Assembly: GCA_023014365.1 (NCBI GenBank)
Contig: JAEBUN010000002.1
Coordinates: 1,612,001 to 1,676,000, forward strand
Length of the DNA: 64,000 bases
From: Lepiota brunneoincarnata
Taxonomy: Eukaryota > Basidiomycota > Agaricomycetes > Agaricales > Agaricaceae
Direction of reading: 5' to 3'
Positions 37,835 through 49,562 of the stretch are shown here, in pieces. The translations under genes and the position numbers were made by a program. Each line of letters begins with the position of its first letter. Positions within the stretch are counted from its first letter, which is position 1. The notes beneath the pieces are model-generated. The model saw only the letters and a program-made list of their open reading frames with translations, ran no database searches and was not told the origin of the DNA.

Positions 37835-39601
37835 TGAAGGTCGGACGGGGCAGGACTGGCCAGCAAGAAACTGGAAACAAAGGAGAGAAGTTGGGACGAA
37901 CTCAGGGACGAGCTGTCGGTGGTATAATTACGAGCTTCGGCGAGAGGAATCAAAAGGTTACATAAGCTCTGTTAACTTGTCCTGTTCTCGCCGTTGGTTG
38001 TTGCTGGCAAAAGACGACGCCTCTCCTCCCATATGTTCTTGGCTTGTATTCTTGGACGCAACGAGTCCCTTTGTCACGGCTGCTAGACTTCGTGTCCGGA
38101 GCTGGCCAAGGACTTGACTACCTCACAACTGCTCGTTGCGTTGATACATTCTGCTCCACTCGCAACCCCGACTGTGCGTACATGTTCAAGGACGATACAC
38201 TGGAGATCAAGGGAGAAATCAGAAAAAATGAAGCTACTGCGGACCCGGGCAGGTCGCGACCTTGGACGTATATTTGAAGGATATCCCTGGTACCCTACCA
38301 CCGCAGCTGTCGGGTTCTTGCTCAGTTGACACATTCTGTTTTTTTTTTGTTCTTTCGATTTTGCATTCCATATAATGATAACCGGATCTTTTCGGTCCTT
38401 CTCGCAACCTGAAGACCTTCCGTTAGGTCGCAGAAACACCGATGGAACCCTTGGCGCCTGGTCCTGTTGTTAAGAAAATACCGAGCAGCACGGCCCTCTC
38501 GGAAATAACAAATTCAGCTACTTACAAGCAATATCGATCCACGAGTTTTCGGCACACCGGACGTTCAGACCGACCGATCTGCCAGAGGGCTAATACTTAT
38601 CTACTTCCAGCCAGATCGTTCCGATTTTCGTAGTTGAGTTCCGAGTGCGCAACGACCCTCCAAATCAGATTCTATCGTGTAGACTAATGTACACAGTGTG
38701 TTATCAAAGACCCTGTTACCTTGATCACTTGTAGAAATTCTTGTCATGAACAGAGACGTACAACAAGACAGGGTGGTGGCCATCTCTCATCCTAGTCCTT
38801 GACTCAGGTCATTGGGTCTGACATCATAATCGATATATAGAGATAATCAGAAGAACAGGCGTCACTGCGATTTCCCATTGTGTAACCTCCGACGATCTTT
38901 GCGGTGGCAGCGGCCAAAAGGGAGTTCTCCGAGAAACAGCGCCCTCGATGGGGTCTCTGGACACACCGTGCTGGGAATGCCTTCGTGTTAGTCAGGGCTC
39001 CAATGACTCTGCGCGGTCATACCTCAGTACCTTCAGCCGCTGAAAAAAAAAAAAGGGGGGGGGGGGCCACACCCACCGCTGGCATCAAATGATACATTCC
39101 CATGGCGTTACGAAGGCGCCACATCGGGACAACGCAGCGCCTGGCCAACTCTAAAACGCTACAAGTGATCGTGTCTTAACAGATATGAGTGGCGACCGAC
39201 CGTCATCTATTTCGTGCTATTTTCAGTCATTCCAGGAGTACCACTACCTCTACTTCCAACAACCACTCTTGAAGGCCGTGATTCAAAGGCTGGGCATCAT
39301 TACTCTCACCGAGATTATCGGAACCCGGCCGGTGTCAGAACCGGGCGGCCGATGAATACGGAAAATGACATCCAAATCGTCGATATCGAGCAGTGGCCAA
39401 CGACATGTGCGAGAGATTCGCAAATCTAAATCCATGACCCATGTTCTATTCCTTTGAGCTTCAATTTTGTCCCAGCACTTAAGGGCGCTTTCCAACTCGC
39501 GTCTGTTTCGTTGTCCAGGACGAAAATTCGAGGTTAACCGACTCTGCAGGATCCATAAAAGCTAGTAGCAGGCACGGAATTTGCCCCTCTTGCCCCTCCT
39601 C
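37835..39601. other. Divergent spacer between AGC kinase and MFS transporter
   Basis: About 1.77 kb of divergent promoter space with no exon chain recognised. It contains an A12-G12 polypurine block (39043-39066). An open frame at 38083-38439 (-) has no recognisable motif and is treated as chance. Confidence 0.45.
39043..39066. repeat. A12-G12 polypurine tract
   Basis: Twelve A followed directly by twelve G, then a CC. An abrupt switch between two homopolymers; may form triplex or G-rich structure and is prone to length error in assembly. Confidence 0.9.
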
Positions 39602-42355
39602 ATGTCGACGTCTAGGAGGGCATCCGTGTCGGAAACGACTTCCCTCCTTGAAGAGGCACCTCCTTCATACCATTCCACAGATGACGTCGACGAGGCAGTC
39701 ACGGAACCGGAGACCGATTTGGATCCTCAGCCTCTGAACAACTTCTCAAGGCGAGACACGTATTGGATACTGGCAGGGCTCTGGTCCGCTGTGCTATTGG
39801 GCGCATTTGATGGTCTGTACATATCGCACATCACCAACACCAGAAACTGAAAATTTTCCTAGGAACGGTGGTTGCAACCTTGCTTACGCCCATCGGAAGC
39901 GAGTTCAATGCCTCAAACCAATCATCGTACATCGGAACTTCCTACTTGCTATCAGTATGTTGCTTTACCCCCTTATACGGTAATACCCCTCGCCCCAAGT
40001 TGAGTCGATCTCGCTGCTGAGACCGAGATCAGGACGCCTCGCGGACATTTTGGGCCGGAAAGGCGCGATGCTACTGGCATTAACACTCTTTGGTGAGTCT
40101 CAAACATTCGCGGCTTTTCTCTGCTCGTTTCTTCGCAAAATTCCCTCGGGTGACTAACCCTGGCCAGGTTCCGGCACCATCTTATGCGGCTTGGCACCGT
40201 CAATGACGTTTTTGATACTTGCTCGGGCAGTGGCTGGAATGGGTGGCGGAGGGTATAAAAATTCACGTCTACTCATATATCTCTAATGCTGATTCTATCT
40301 TTGGGTCCAGCGTCATGACTGGTAATTCTCTGGGAACCTAATAGCTAATATGTTGACCAATGTGTATCCAAGTCTCAAGCATTGCCGTCTCGGATTTCAT
40401 TCCACTGTAAGTTCCGCAAGTTTGTCCCGACTCGATCAATACCAATATCCTGCAGGAAGCAACGTGGCTTGTACCAGGGAATGGCAAACATGTAACTGCT
40501 CTTCTTTGGCACTCCATTCTGATGTTAACGTGATATAGCTTATTCGGTTTGGGTGCCGGACTTGGTGGTCCTCTGGGCGGCTGGGTTAATGATGCCTTCG
40601 GTTGGTGAGTTATTGCGAACCTTTTGACCGTCCCCGATGATCAATCCTATACCAGGAGAACTGCGTTCTATATGCAGGTGGGCCTTCTATCTGCCCAGTA
40701 AGGATGATGTTGACTTGGACTTTTTGTAGGCACCAATCTTAGCCTTCAGCTTCATTTTAGTTATGACCAAGGTCAACATCCGACTCCCATCAGAGGTCCA
40801 AAATCAGTCCGTTAGGCGATAAACTACAACGTATCGATGTCCTCGGTTCAATTACACTGGTCGCAGCTGTTGGTTTGCTGCTGCTAGGGTTCAGTCTCAA
40901 GACTACCGAGGAAATGCCGTGGACTCATCCACTCATTTCCTTCCTCCTCGTTTCTAGCGTCATATTCGGGGTCGGTTTCGTTTACGTCGAAAAATACTGG
41001 GCCCCCTACCCCGTGATGCCTCTTCGCTTAATGACCCGACGAACGCCGTTAGCAGTCTCCATCTCGAATTTGCTGACTAGTATGTCAGCCTTTTCTATGG
41101 TATGCCGTTCTCGCAAACCTTTTTCACGGGCAAGCTGCTAATGTATCAATCCACCCCACCCCACCCCACCCCCAGCTCTATAACGTTCCCTTAGTTGGTC
41201 AAGTCCATGTTCCGTTCTTTTCGCTGGCTGACGCACACAATCAAGTATTTCTCCGCGGTCAGACTCGAGCCAGCTACGAAAGCCGGTGAGTCTAACGTCA
41301 TCTCATCTCCGATTTTCCGTTGACAAAGGGCAATCCCACAGGTCTCCATCTGTTACCCCACTCGGTAAGTGGTCCACCATCCATCTAATTGGCCACCGGC
41401 TGATTTGATCACCTGCAAGATCGCAATTTCCACCGGTAGTGTTTTCGCAGGATGGTAAGACAACGATATGAATTACAACATCACTTCCTCTAACAGCGTC
41501 GTAGGATTATGAGACGTACAGGAAAACTTTACACGCTAACGCTAGTTGCTTCTCTGCTAACCATTCTGGCGAGCGTTCTTGTCTGCCTCTGGGATAATGA
41601 CACTCCTTCCTTCCACTTGTGGCTGGATCTATTTCCACAAGGGTTCGGGATGGCCAGTTTCATCACCAGCACCCTCATCGTAAGTTTCCTATCGCACTTG
41701 ATAAACGTGCATGCAACGTTGACGACCATTAATCAGGCCATGATCGCGGGTGTCTACAGGGAAGACATGGCCGTTGCGACAGGGAGTAAGTTCAGGATGA
41801 ATGAATGAAGCACGAGTTGTCGTTGATGTCTTCTAGTTACCTATCTATTCCGTACAACTGGGCAAGTGTTGGGCGTCAGCTTAAGCGGTGCAATACTCCA
41901 GGGTGTCCTCCTCCAACGCCTGAAGCTCCGAATATCTGGGCCTGGTGCAGATAAGGCAAGTTCCTCCTCTAACGAAACGACAATTTCCTCATTCATGTCC
42001 GTAGATTATTTACGAAATTCGGTAAGCAACGCTCTGCCCTCATGGTTGGCATGACAAACATGTAATGACCGCCACACCAGACATAGTACTGAGCGTATAT
42101 CTACACTGGATCCACTAACGCGACAAGCGGCAGTTGATTCCTATGCCGATGCTTTACGTGTCGTTTTCATTTGCCAGGCTGCAATTAACGTCTGTGGCTT
42201 CATTGCGTGTCTACCGATACAAGAAAGCCCACTACCGTGAGTAAAGATATCGTCAGAGGCTCCCGACCCATCGAAATTGCTCACGGGTTTCCTTTAGAGC
42301 AAGCCGAGAGGATCAAGAACGCAACGAGCGGAATCAAGAAAATAGGAACCCTTAG
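39602..42355 (+). pseudogene. DHA2-type MFS transporter with a probable one-base frameshift
   Basis: At least fifteen exons encode a 14-helix major facilitator of the drug:H+ antiporter 2 / Vba amino-acid permease type. Landmarks: RDTYWILAGLWSAVLLGAFD, GTVVATLLTPIGSEF, SSYIGTSYLLS, GRLADILGRKGAMLLALTLF, ILARAVAGMGGGG, QRGLYQGMANI, GAGLGGPLGGWVNDAFGWR, PATKAGLHLLPHS, GFGMASFITSTLI, REDMAVATG, TYLFRTTGQVLGVSLSGA and a final ALRVVFICQAAINVCGF. All other introns splice cleanly, including a GC-AG one (41956-42004). After KVNIRLPSE the frame breaks near 40793-40798 and runs into TAA at 40820-40822; removing one G restores SKISPLGDKLQRIDVLGS. This is either a real inactivating change or an assembly error. 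Type set as pseudogene only for that reason. Confidence 0.6.
41151..41175. repeat. C-rich tandem tract at a 3' splice site
   Basis: Repeated CACCC units give four runs of four or five C ending at the AG acceptor of an MFS intron. The opposite strand has four runs of G4-G5 separated by single T, a textbook G-quadruplex pattern. Confidence 0.8.
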
Positions 42356-42437
42356 AGGTTCAAGGCCGTCACACAGGTTGTACGACTAGCCATAATTTCA
42401 AATGTTAAATATTTTGGAGGACGTTTGTATGATGCAT

Positions 42438-42801
42438 TTATTGTTCCTCATCCCAGACTCCAGAAATTTTCTCTCCAAGTTCCATTTCCCCTTCCCTGAA
42501 TCGAGAGAACACTAAATTCAATGAGAGCGTTGCTCCAACACTGTCCGGTCCTACGTACCTCTTAATGTGGATGATTTTCCTCCATCCACCTCCTCGGACG
42601 TTTTGCGACTTTGATAGGACCCTCAAAGGTAGTGGATTCCTCCCCATTACTGTCCATAAATCTATCTTTATTGGGTCGTGCTGGGCATGGGAGGATGCTG
42701 GACGCCGAAACGGTTGCGACCGCAGTAACGAAAATTAGGCCAAAAAGAGAGGACACGAAAGCACGGCGTTGGGTTAGACGAAATACTCTATAGATCGACA
42801 T
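42438..42801 (-). CDS. Small predicted membrane protein
   Basis: Two exons can be joined to a protein of about 90 residues. MSIYRVFRLTQRRAFVS is basic, LFGLIFVTAVATVSASSIL is a membrane segment, CPARPNKDRFMD follows, and the C-terminus after the splice reads FSRFREGEMELGEKISGVW. The first exon runs from 42801; a GT donor inside AAACGTCCG and the acceptor at ATTTAG keep the frame, giving a stop at 42438. I do not recognise the family. Topology suggests a small ER or mitochondrial membrane protein with a short tail. The splice choice is the weakest part of the model. It is divergent from uS14m with about 250 bp between. Confidence 0.5.
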
Positions 42802-43049
42802 TCTATTCCCTGCCGTATGGTGAGGCTAGGTTGGCCTTGAACAAGAGAGTTATACATACAGTTCAAGCAATACCCATGACCGCGTTTGAAAAACTGGTAA
42901 AGTGGGTGGGGGGCGACAAGACGGGGGAGGGGACGCAATCCAAAACTTTTTCCGGTTTGCACCGGGCGGAACGCGGGTTTGTTTGATCCTGTCTCGCATT
43001 ACCTTCCGCTCAAAATTCATTCACTCCGCGCTTAGTCCCCCTCACCGCC

Positions 43050-43404
43050 ATGACGAACATTCGAGTGCTGCGAGATATCAAAGCGCGAAAAGGTTTTGCT
43101 GCCAATGAAGTCATACGGCGGGCTTACCTGTTCATTGCTCGTAATGAGCAACTCCCACCCCAAGTTCGTCACCAAGCTCAGTTGCAGCTAAACACGTTTG
43201 GGCGGTTCACGCATCCTACAACGGTAAAGAACCGGTGTGCGGAGTCCGGTAAGGGTCGGGGCATTATCCGCGAATTCGCGTTGTCGAGAGTGAGTGGATG
43301 TTTGGCTTGCAATATTCCGTCCACCTGACTGTGGCTCGCAGTTCCAGTTCCGCATGAAGGCGCTGCGAGGGGAGCTAAATGGAGTGCAAAAGGCTTCTTG
43401 GTAG
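43050..43404 (+). CDS. MRP2: Mitochondrial ribosomal protein uS14m (Mrp2)
   Basis: Two exons split by an intron at about 43290-43341. The product of about 100 residues has the uS14 signature: RVLRDIKARKGFAANE, LPPQVRHQAQLQLNTF, the conserved KNRCAESGKGRGIIREFALS and the C-terminal FQFRMKALRGELNGVQKASW. This is the small-subunit protein that packs against the 3' domain of the mitochondrial rRNA. As in mitochondrial and most bacterial uS14, the zinc cysteines are absent. The length matches the family and the ATG sits in a good context (CCGCCATG). Confident. Confidence 0.94.
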
Positions 43405-43729
43405 TTTTGGTATGCCTCTCCAGCTCTCTCCAGAGTGCCGTATCGATTTACTGTCTCATTAGCATAATCTTAATTGATAGAACTTCGTGTTATAGATGCA
43501 TTTATTCATTATTGCAACATGTGTTTGCTTTCTCCCTCTCACCGCCTACCGGACATATTACAACACGTTTAGCAGCATGCGTTCCCCGAGTCACAACTTT
43601 AACTACATGGGTCAGCCAGAGCCGAGGTCCATAAAACGAAGTCCGGGTCTTTAATAATAATACACAAAGAACACAAAGAAATCGAAGATGCAAGGCTATG
43701 AAGGGGGTCATTCGACTACGAAGTGTGGA
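43405..43729. other. Convergent spacer uS14m-bZIP
   Basis: About 325 bp holding the 3' ends of two convergent genes. No coding or structural element was recognised. Confidence 0.4.
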
Positions 43730-45551
43730 TTATGATGACGCACTGTCACCGCCGGTAATATCGCTCAAGCGCAGCTCAGGTTCTCCTCTCTCCTTTCGCC
43801 AACGGTTGGAGATGCTTAATGTGGCTTGATCTATGAGGAACCTAAACGATCTCCTCGGTGAATGGCCTTTGTACCAAGGGCCCAAACACACTCACCCGTA
43901 TTTCCGTAGGAACGGCTCGTCGATTTCCCAGTTACTGTGCGCTAATACATCATCCCCATGCAACACAATACTCCTCCGATAGTCAATGAGACAGTCAGGC
44001 AAGCTATAGCGAGCTGTTGGATAATTCAGTTACAACAACTTGATGGGATTCTGATTAAACAACCTACCACGTAAGAGGATCATTCGGTCACGTAGTTCCG
44101 GATGGAGAATGTTGTCCATCACACTCTCTGTGAGAGGTTAGCCGCGACAGGCAGGAGCACTTCCGTTGCATACCATGTGGCACAGTCCTTGATTAGGATG
44201 TTAGTAACCTGGTCAACAACAAATGGGCGTGGCTTACTTTTGAACTAGAGTTGGTCGTAAGGACAACGGTAAGCAATAGTTTGGGTTCCGTTTGAAGTTG
44301 TCAAGATGATATCTATGCATGTTGAGAACGGAAAGATTCGAGACGAAAGGATGATTGCAAATGGCACATACTGTATGAGCTTGTACGCTTCAGTTTTGTT
44401 GGGGTCATCGTCGGGCTCCAATTCATCCGAATTGGTAGGGGTAGTAGTGCCAATTCTCTGCTGTCGCGAAGGACCAGATCTTGACGACGAAGAATCAAAA
44501 GGGGTAGCTGAAAGGGATGAGTCCATTGTCATGTTGACGTTAGATATATAAGGTGATTGGTAGGATTCTATGGTTGAGGAGGAGACTGGGTTGTACGGCG
44601 ACGAGGTGCTCGTTGATGGAGACTGTTGCATGTAGAGCGGAGACGCATCTGTACCCCGTATCAGATTCGAAAACATCCCACTACGATCCTGAGGTCGTGT
44701 GGTAGGGCTATAGGCTGTGGACATGGGGTGATTCATGGAGACAAGAAGAGAATAGCCATTGGACTGTTCACGTTCGGGCTCATCACCCCTCGATTTTTTG
44801 GGACGGCCTCCAACCGGATCGTCTTCGTTGTAACGCTTCTGGCCGTGAGGTTGGGAGCTGGATGAGCTTGCCTCGCCAGAAGGCTGAGCCTTTTTCCGTT
44901 GCTGATAACCCTCCCAGGCAGTGTCTGTTTCAGACTTGTTGATGAAGGTGTTAAAATCAGCAAGTTCCCAGCCGAGTTTGGGTAGGAGGCCGCCGGCGCC
45001 ATCGCCTATGAAACCAGCCAGACCACGTATTAAGTTACGAAGGTTGTGGTTCTCAGCCATGAGGTCTGGATGACCAATGAGCTTAGAAGAGTGTGTAGTG
45101 GGTGGCAGAGAACGCCTGCCTTTGAGGATGTTGCGCATCTCTCCGAGAGCCTCATCTTTACCTCCGGACAGAATTTCGACTCTGGCTTCCAAATCGCGTA
45201 TCTAGAACAGGGGAGCATTGAGTGGAGCAACTAGGATGAAAGGGGATGGGCAGACTCTTTGTTGCTTCCGCAAGCGAAATTCTCGCTGAGCTATGCGGTT
45301 CTGGTCGCGTCGGGCAGCCTGGGAGCTGGAGAGGGGCGTGAGAAGGCCATGAAAAACACAAGAGGAGTGAGATACTTTGGGTTTTTCTTCCTGCCGGGTT
45401 TGCCTGGGGGATTTGGAACATCGCCGGCATGTGAGTCTACTTCTGATTCCTGGTTAAAGAAGCTGAGGATTGAAGAAAGGAGGCGGGTCAGACAGCTTAC
45501 ATCAAGATCACCGGACACACTGCGCTCTCGTGGATCCTTGGATTCAGGCAT
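43730..45551 (-). CDS. bZIP transcription factor with DUF3425 C-terminal domain
   Basis: About nine exons. After MPESKDPRERSVSGDLD and a basic lead PGKPGRKKNPNSQAARRDQ comes a Yap/AP-1-type basic region NRIAQREFRLRKQQRIRDLE with the N-x7-R spacing, then a leucine-zipper-like helix with ARVEILSGGKDEAL and MAENHNLRNLIRGLAGFIG. The middle is Ser/Pro-rich. The C-terminal part, spliced from short exons, shows LRPTLVQKTVPHESVMDNIL, HPELRDRMILLRARYSLPDC, VLHGDDVLAHSNWEIDEPFL and NRWRKERGEPEL, the DUF3425 pattern found after bZIP domains in ascomycete and basidiomycete regulators. It binds DNA as a dimer; targets are unknown. Start at the second Met of the open frame because the first possible codon is TTG. 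Confidence 0.87.
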
Positions 45552-45680
45552 GGAGGTCAAATGAGCTTACGAGCGCAACATTCCCGTCGTCATATGGATT
45601 AGGGACAAACACACTTCAACAAAAAAATCTATTCAAACACTACTATCGTCGCAATGTTTCACAACAACACGCATATCAAG

Positions 45681-45966
45681 TCAACGAGCTTCGACCTGTA
45701 CCACTGCACGTAGTGAACAAAGTGGAGAAACAAGGATGGTCGACAGCACCTACTGCGCTTCGTGCGCCCTTTGTACATGATTCGGTGTCCGCACTCTCTA
45801 CAGCGGATGGGTTCACGGGGTTTGAGACTGCTTGCTGCAGAACAGTCTGCATAGATCATTAGCCCAGATTCCCCGCCTCCTGCACCAACTTACCAGCACA
45901 GCAATACTCTAGAAGGGTTTCCCCACTGTTATTACCGACAAAATCGTTTGCTGGAGGGGGGTCCAT
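45681..45966 (-). CDS. RPB12: RNA polymerase subunit RPB12 (RPABC4)
   Basis: Three small exons encode a protein of about 63 residues that no single open frame reveals. The N-terminus [16 protein letters not shown] leads to the zinc ribbon: [20 protein letters not shown] followed by [17 protein letters not shown] and the end VQVEAR. The CxxC pairs and the RCRECGxRIMYKxRTKR block are almost invariant in this subunit, shared by RNA polymerases I, II and III. The first intron (47 nt) cuts the first CxxC pair between Ala and Asp; the second, about 93 nt, sits just before MVQVEAR. The gene lies immediately upstream of the bZIP gene's start on the same strand. Confidence 0.93.
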
Positions 45967-46716
45967 GGTGAACCAGAATGAAATGTAATGACTCTACATA
46001 AGTCTGTTGTGTCGTGTTTGTCGGCAAGATCGACTTCAAGTACGCTTTTCGCGGAGTGCAGCTGACGACGAGGCCTTGAATAGAATCTGACAGTTGATGA
46101 ACACCTGAGCCAGGAAACCTAGTAACTGTGCCCTTGATCCAACAATCATATACCCATTGGACCGGTGTTTGTTGTTTATCTGCCGCTGTTGGGTATTGAC
46201 GTCGAGGTACCCCGTTACTTGCTCAGAGTTTCTGTCAATATCGGTTCCTTCGTTCTGATGTTGCCGTATAGAATGACACTTGACTACCGCCCCTCCATTC
46301 CTCCCTAGCATGGACGATCACGGGATCCCATGTTTTCTTGTCCATTTCTTCCTTGACCTTGAGCTCAACTAGACCTTGGCGACGCAACCGTCCAAAGGGA
46401 GCTTGGTATCTCGCCCTCAGAGCCATTGGAAAGCAGCGATGCCATCATGTTCGTTTCGGCTGTCTTTCCAGAAAAAGCATCATGCATCTCCTTGCCGACC
46501 AGCATCGTCTTTACAACAAAGGATTCCTCGAGGAGATGATAATTGTAACGGATCCATGATCATGACAACATCACCGTGGGCTGTTTCCAAGGGCATCTAC
46601 CCTCCTTTATAGACCAGGACACCCACCCTCCTTGGTCCTCTCCAAGGTTGCCTGTTCCCCCAAGTTACCCCTCCCCCTATCTCATTTCCTCCACTAATTC
46701 TCTCTCTTTTTAAGCG
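45967..46716. other. Spacer with unresolved coding potential on the minus strand
   Basis: Three overlapping minus-strand frames have protein-like composition: 46036-46311, 46235-46426 (LVELKVKEEMDKKTWDPVIV) and a stretch near 46369-46510 (LVGKEMHDAFSGKTAETNMM). A TATAAAG lies near 46604-46610 on that strand. I could not join them into one model nor recognise a family. The region must also contain the RPB12 promoter and the promoter of the + strand gene at 46717. Confidence 0.3.
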
Positions 46717-47572
46717 ATGACCGCCCTCCCCTCCTTCATCGAGCTGATGGAATCTCTCGGTCTTGAACAGACCTCTTCACCTTCCCCAGAACTTACCCCT
46801 TCCCCCTCTCCCTCTCCCTCTCCTTCTCCCTCCCTCTCTCCATCCCCTCATCTTGGCGGCGCAACGGCACCTTCTCCTACCAGGTCGAGATCGAGCCCAT
46901 CTCTACGGGATATTTCGCCTCGGCACCGAGCTCCCAGATATTCCCCCTATTCTCAGGTACGTCTCCTCTAGCGCTGGCGTATCACTCATAGTTGATGATA
47001 TCCTCTAATCAGTCTTCAACTCGGCGAGGGAGCACTTCGTCCTCATCTTCTTCCGACCTCGAGTCTACGGAACAGGCAAGCGCATTTCTGCTTACGGCCT
47101 ATCTTTCACTTATCATCATATACAGAACTCAGCCTCTCCTCCTCCCTCGTCTCTCCGCGCCAGACGGTCTCGCAACCAGCTGACCGTCAATGTCTACGGC
47201 TCTATCTCCGATCTTCCGTCGTATACACCCATCTCCAGCTACGTCCGACGTAAAACTCCTGGAGCCTCCCCTACTTCACCCACCTTCCCTCGGCATGCAG
47301 CATATGAATCTATCGACATTACACTCCCAATCCTTCCCTCCTTCCCAAACTCTGCGAGCACAGATTCATCATTTCCCAACACACCCGCATCAGACGTCGG
47401 TGTTCCCTCACCTGGGCTTTCTGACAAGGCGAAGATGATCACAGAGAGCCCGGACCTCAGGTCCCCCAAAGCTCATCGTCGATGGCATACTGGTGTCAGG
47501 ATATCAACACCGCCTTACTCTGCAGGGATCGACGATATCAATCGACGTCGTCTCATCCCCCACTTTGCTTGA
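46717..47572 (+). CDS. Ser/Pro-rich protein of unknown function
   Basis: Three exons give about 245 residues. MTALPSFIELMESLGLEQ may form a short helix; a Ser-Pro dipeptide repeat (SPSPSPSPSPSLSPSP) and a further Ser/Thr/Arg-rich stretch follow. The C-terminal part has NQLTVNVYGSISDLPSYTP, PGLSDKAKMITESPDL and RRWHTGVRISTPPYSAGIDD. Many SP and TP sites suggest proline-directed phosphorylation. No family was recognised; conservation of LTVNVYGSISDLPSYTPIS could be tested. The second intron (47076-47125) starts with GC in the strong context CAG|GCAAGC. The protein is probably disordered. Confidence 0.65.
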
Positions 47573-47992
47573 CAACCACCACTGTTTTGGACCTGTCCTT
47601 GTTAATTATTTTTATTCTTTTGGTTGTTATCGTTCCTCCTCCATCACGGACCCATAAAAGCTGTAATATTGGCATCTAACATTCACATCTCCTTGACATC
47701 ACCCGTATCAAACGGATGCTGTTGCCCTCTCACTCTCTTTTACCAGGACACTCATTTTAGTAATTACCTTCCTTTTGAACCATCAGTTGCTAGGGTATTC
47801 GTGTGTTGTACGCTCATGCGTCCCTTCTCAATTGAAGATAACCTTCCTCGTTCTTTCTTCTCTTAACAAGATACCCCTTTGTGAAATGGTTACAACCCTC
47901 GTGCCTGCCTCCCTTGCTCCCCCAATGGTCCCTATATGGTAGCCCTGCGGATGGTTGGCCCAACAACATGCTACGACAAAGAGTGGGTTACA
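47573..47992. other. Convergent 3' spacer
   Basis: About 420 bp of T-rich sequence between two convergent stops. No gene or RNA was recognised. Confidence 0.4.
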
Positions 47993-49299
47993 TCAGTCAT
48001 GGTCGTCTTCTTCTGGTCCAGGGCATTCTGCTGATAATTCTTCCTGGCTCTTGTACTCCATTCCACAATAAAAACAATAGGCATATGTGGTTCGGAGATA
48101 GGTCAACACGAGTTGCAGGCGATCCTGGGGCTACGAAGCACTCGTTGGCGACACACAATAAGTTTCACAGGAGAACAGAGCCAAACCTGAAGCCGTAGAA
48201 ACTGTACTGCTTCCTCCAAAAGTTCCGGATCATATTGTTGATCAAAGCCAACCGGTTCCTTCTCGTCGCCGGTCGCCATCCCAGCACCTGCTTCTTCCAC
48301 CTCGGGCAAAGTAGACAAAGCGTCTGCTCGCATCTGCTTCCGAAGTCGTTCCTGGACCGTTTCACCGCTTTTGGTTGCCTGGGCATATTGCTCATGGTGC
48401 AGCGCAAGAGCTTCCATCAACCCGCTTGGAAACGTCCCCGGGTTATTAGGATCCAGCCACAAGACATTAAACTGAGACGAGTGATCCATTTAATATCATC
48501 GTGGAGTCCCCCTGAGCAACTGTTGTCTACGCACCATTTTACCCGCTTTTTCGTCAAGCGTCGAGCACGTCCGTTGCGCAGGTCCTTGTTTTCAAGAAGA
48601 CAAAACAACATCAGAAGGGCCAAGGACTCGCAACAACAACAATAATATCCATCTCACCTAATCTCCCTTCAGCTCTCCGTTCCTCATACTCCTCTCTCGC
48701 ACGGTCGCGAAATGACCGGTGGCTAGACTCCTCTTCCATTTTGGCCATTTTTGCGATGCGAGCGCTGGTGCCGGGGGAGCGAGGTCGTTTCGCAACTCCT
48801 ATCCCCTTCTTGCCTAGCAGTCGATGTATCAGAATGCATGTAGGAGCGATACATAGAAATCCGCACCCGACCATTCGTTGATTGGCAGTGGCTCGGTCTT
48901 GTGCTGGGGAGGTAACGGTGGAATCGCATCTTTTTCTTCTGTATCCGGTGAGGCGGTGGGCGTGGATGGCCTCAAATCCCCCACCAGCAGCGGAACATCC
49001 GGTTGTTTTCCGAGGGATTGACCAGGTTTGAACCCCATTTTCTTCATCATAGCAAGCGCTTTGCTTCCAGAGCCCAGTCCGATCTGCTCCTCCTCTTCCG
49101 CTCTTTCGAAAAGACTCTTGTTCAATCCTTCCTCTCTTGCTTCGGTCTCGCGCTGGCGTTTGCTCTTCGTGCGATTTTGTTCATTCTTCTGGCGTGATCT
49201 CTTAAGAGCGTCTTTCCGCAGTTGACCGTAGGTCATTGTTGCTTCCTGGGTTGGTTCGACTAGGAACTTGTCTGAGAAGTAGTCATCGTCGTCGGACAT
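47993..49299 (-). CDS. G-patch protein, GPATCH11/CCDC75-like
   Basis: Several exons encode about 310 residues. MSDDDDYFSDKFLVEP begins the protein, followed by a basic coiled region, then the G-patch core ALAMMKKMGFKPGQSLGK. Downstream are SFRDRAREEYEERRAEGRL, the GPATCH11 helix, and a C-terminal DUF4187-type end YLRTTYAYCFYCGMEYKSQE with CPGPEEDDHD, whose cysteines probably bind zinc. G-patch proteins activate DEAH helicases; GPATCH11 is linked to nuclear RNA processing. The last exon (about 47993-48100) was added by splicing because its CxxC and EEDDHD ending are the best-conserved part of the family. The gene is followed on the same strand by RPB12 only after a + strand gene. Confidence 0.85.
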
Positions 49300-49562
49300 G
49301 TCTGAAGTGTGATAACTCTGAAAATGGATTTGCCATCACTGGTCACAATATGGTGGAAACAGCATCGCTAATGAACCACAACGGCACTGCTATTACAAGT
49401 TGCAACTAAAACATCACCAGAGCACAAGGCTACCAAGTCCAAAGGCGACACATCTGAACGGTGCTCGACAATCGTATCATAAAACATAACAGAGCATGAC
49501 GAGGCGGGGAACTTGTGCAAGTATTACGAGTCGTGTAGGAACATTATAGGGGGTTATGGTCA

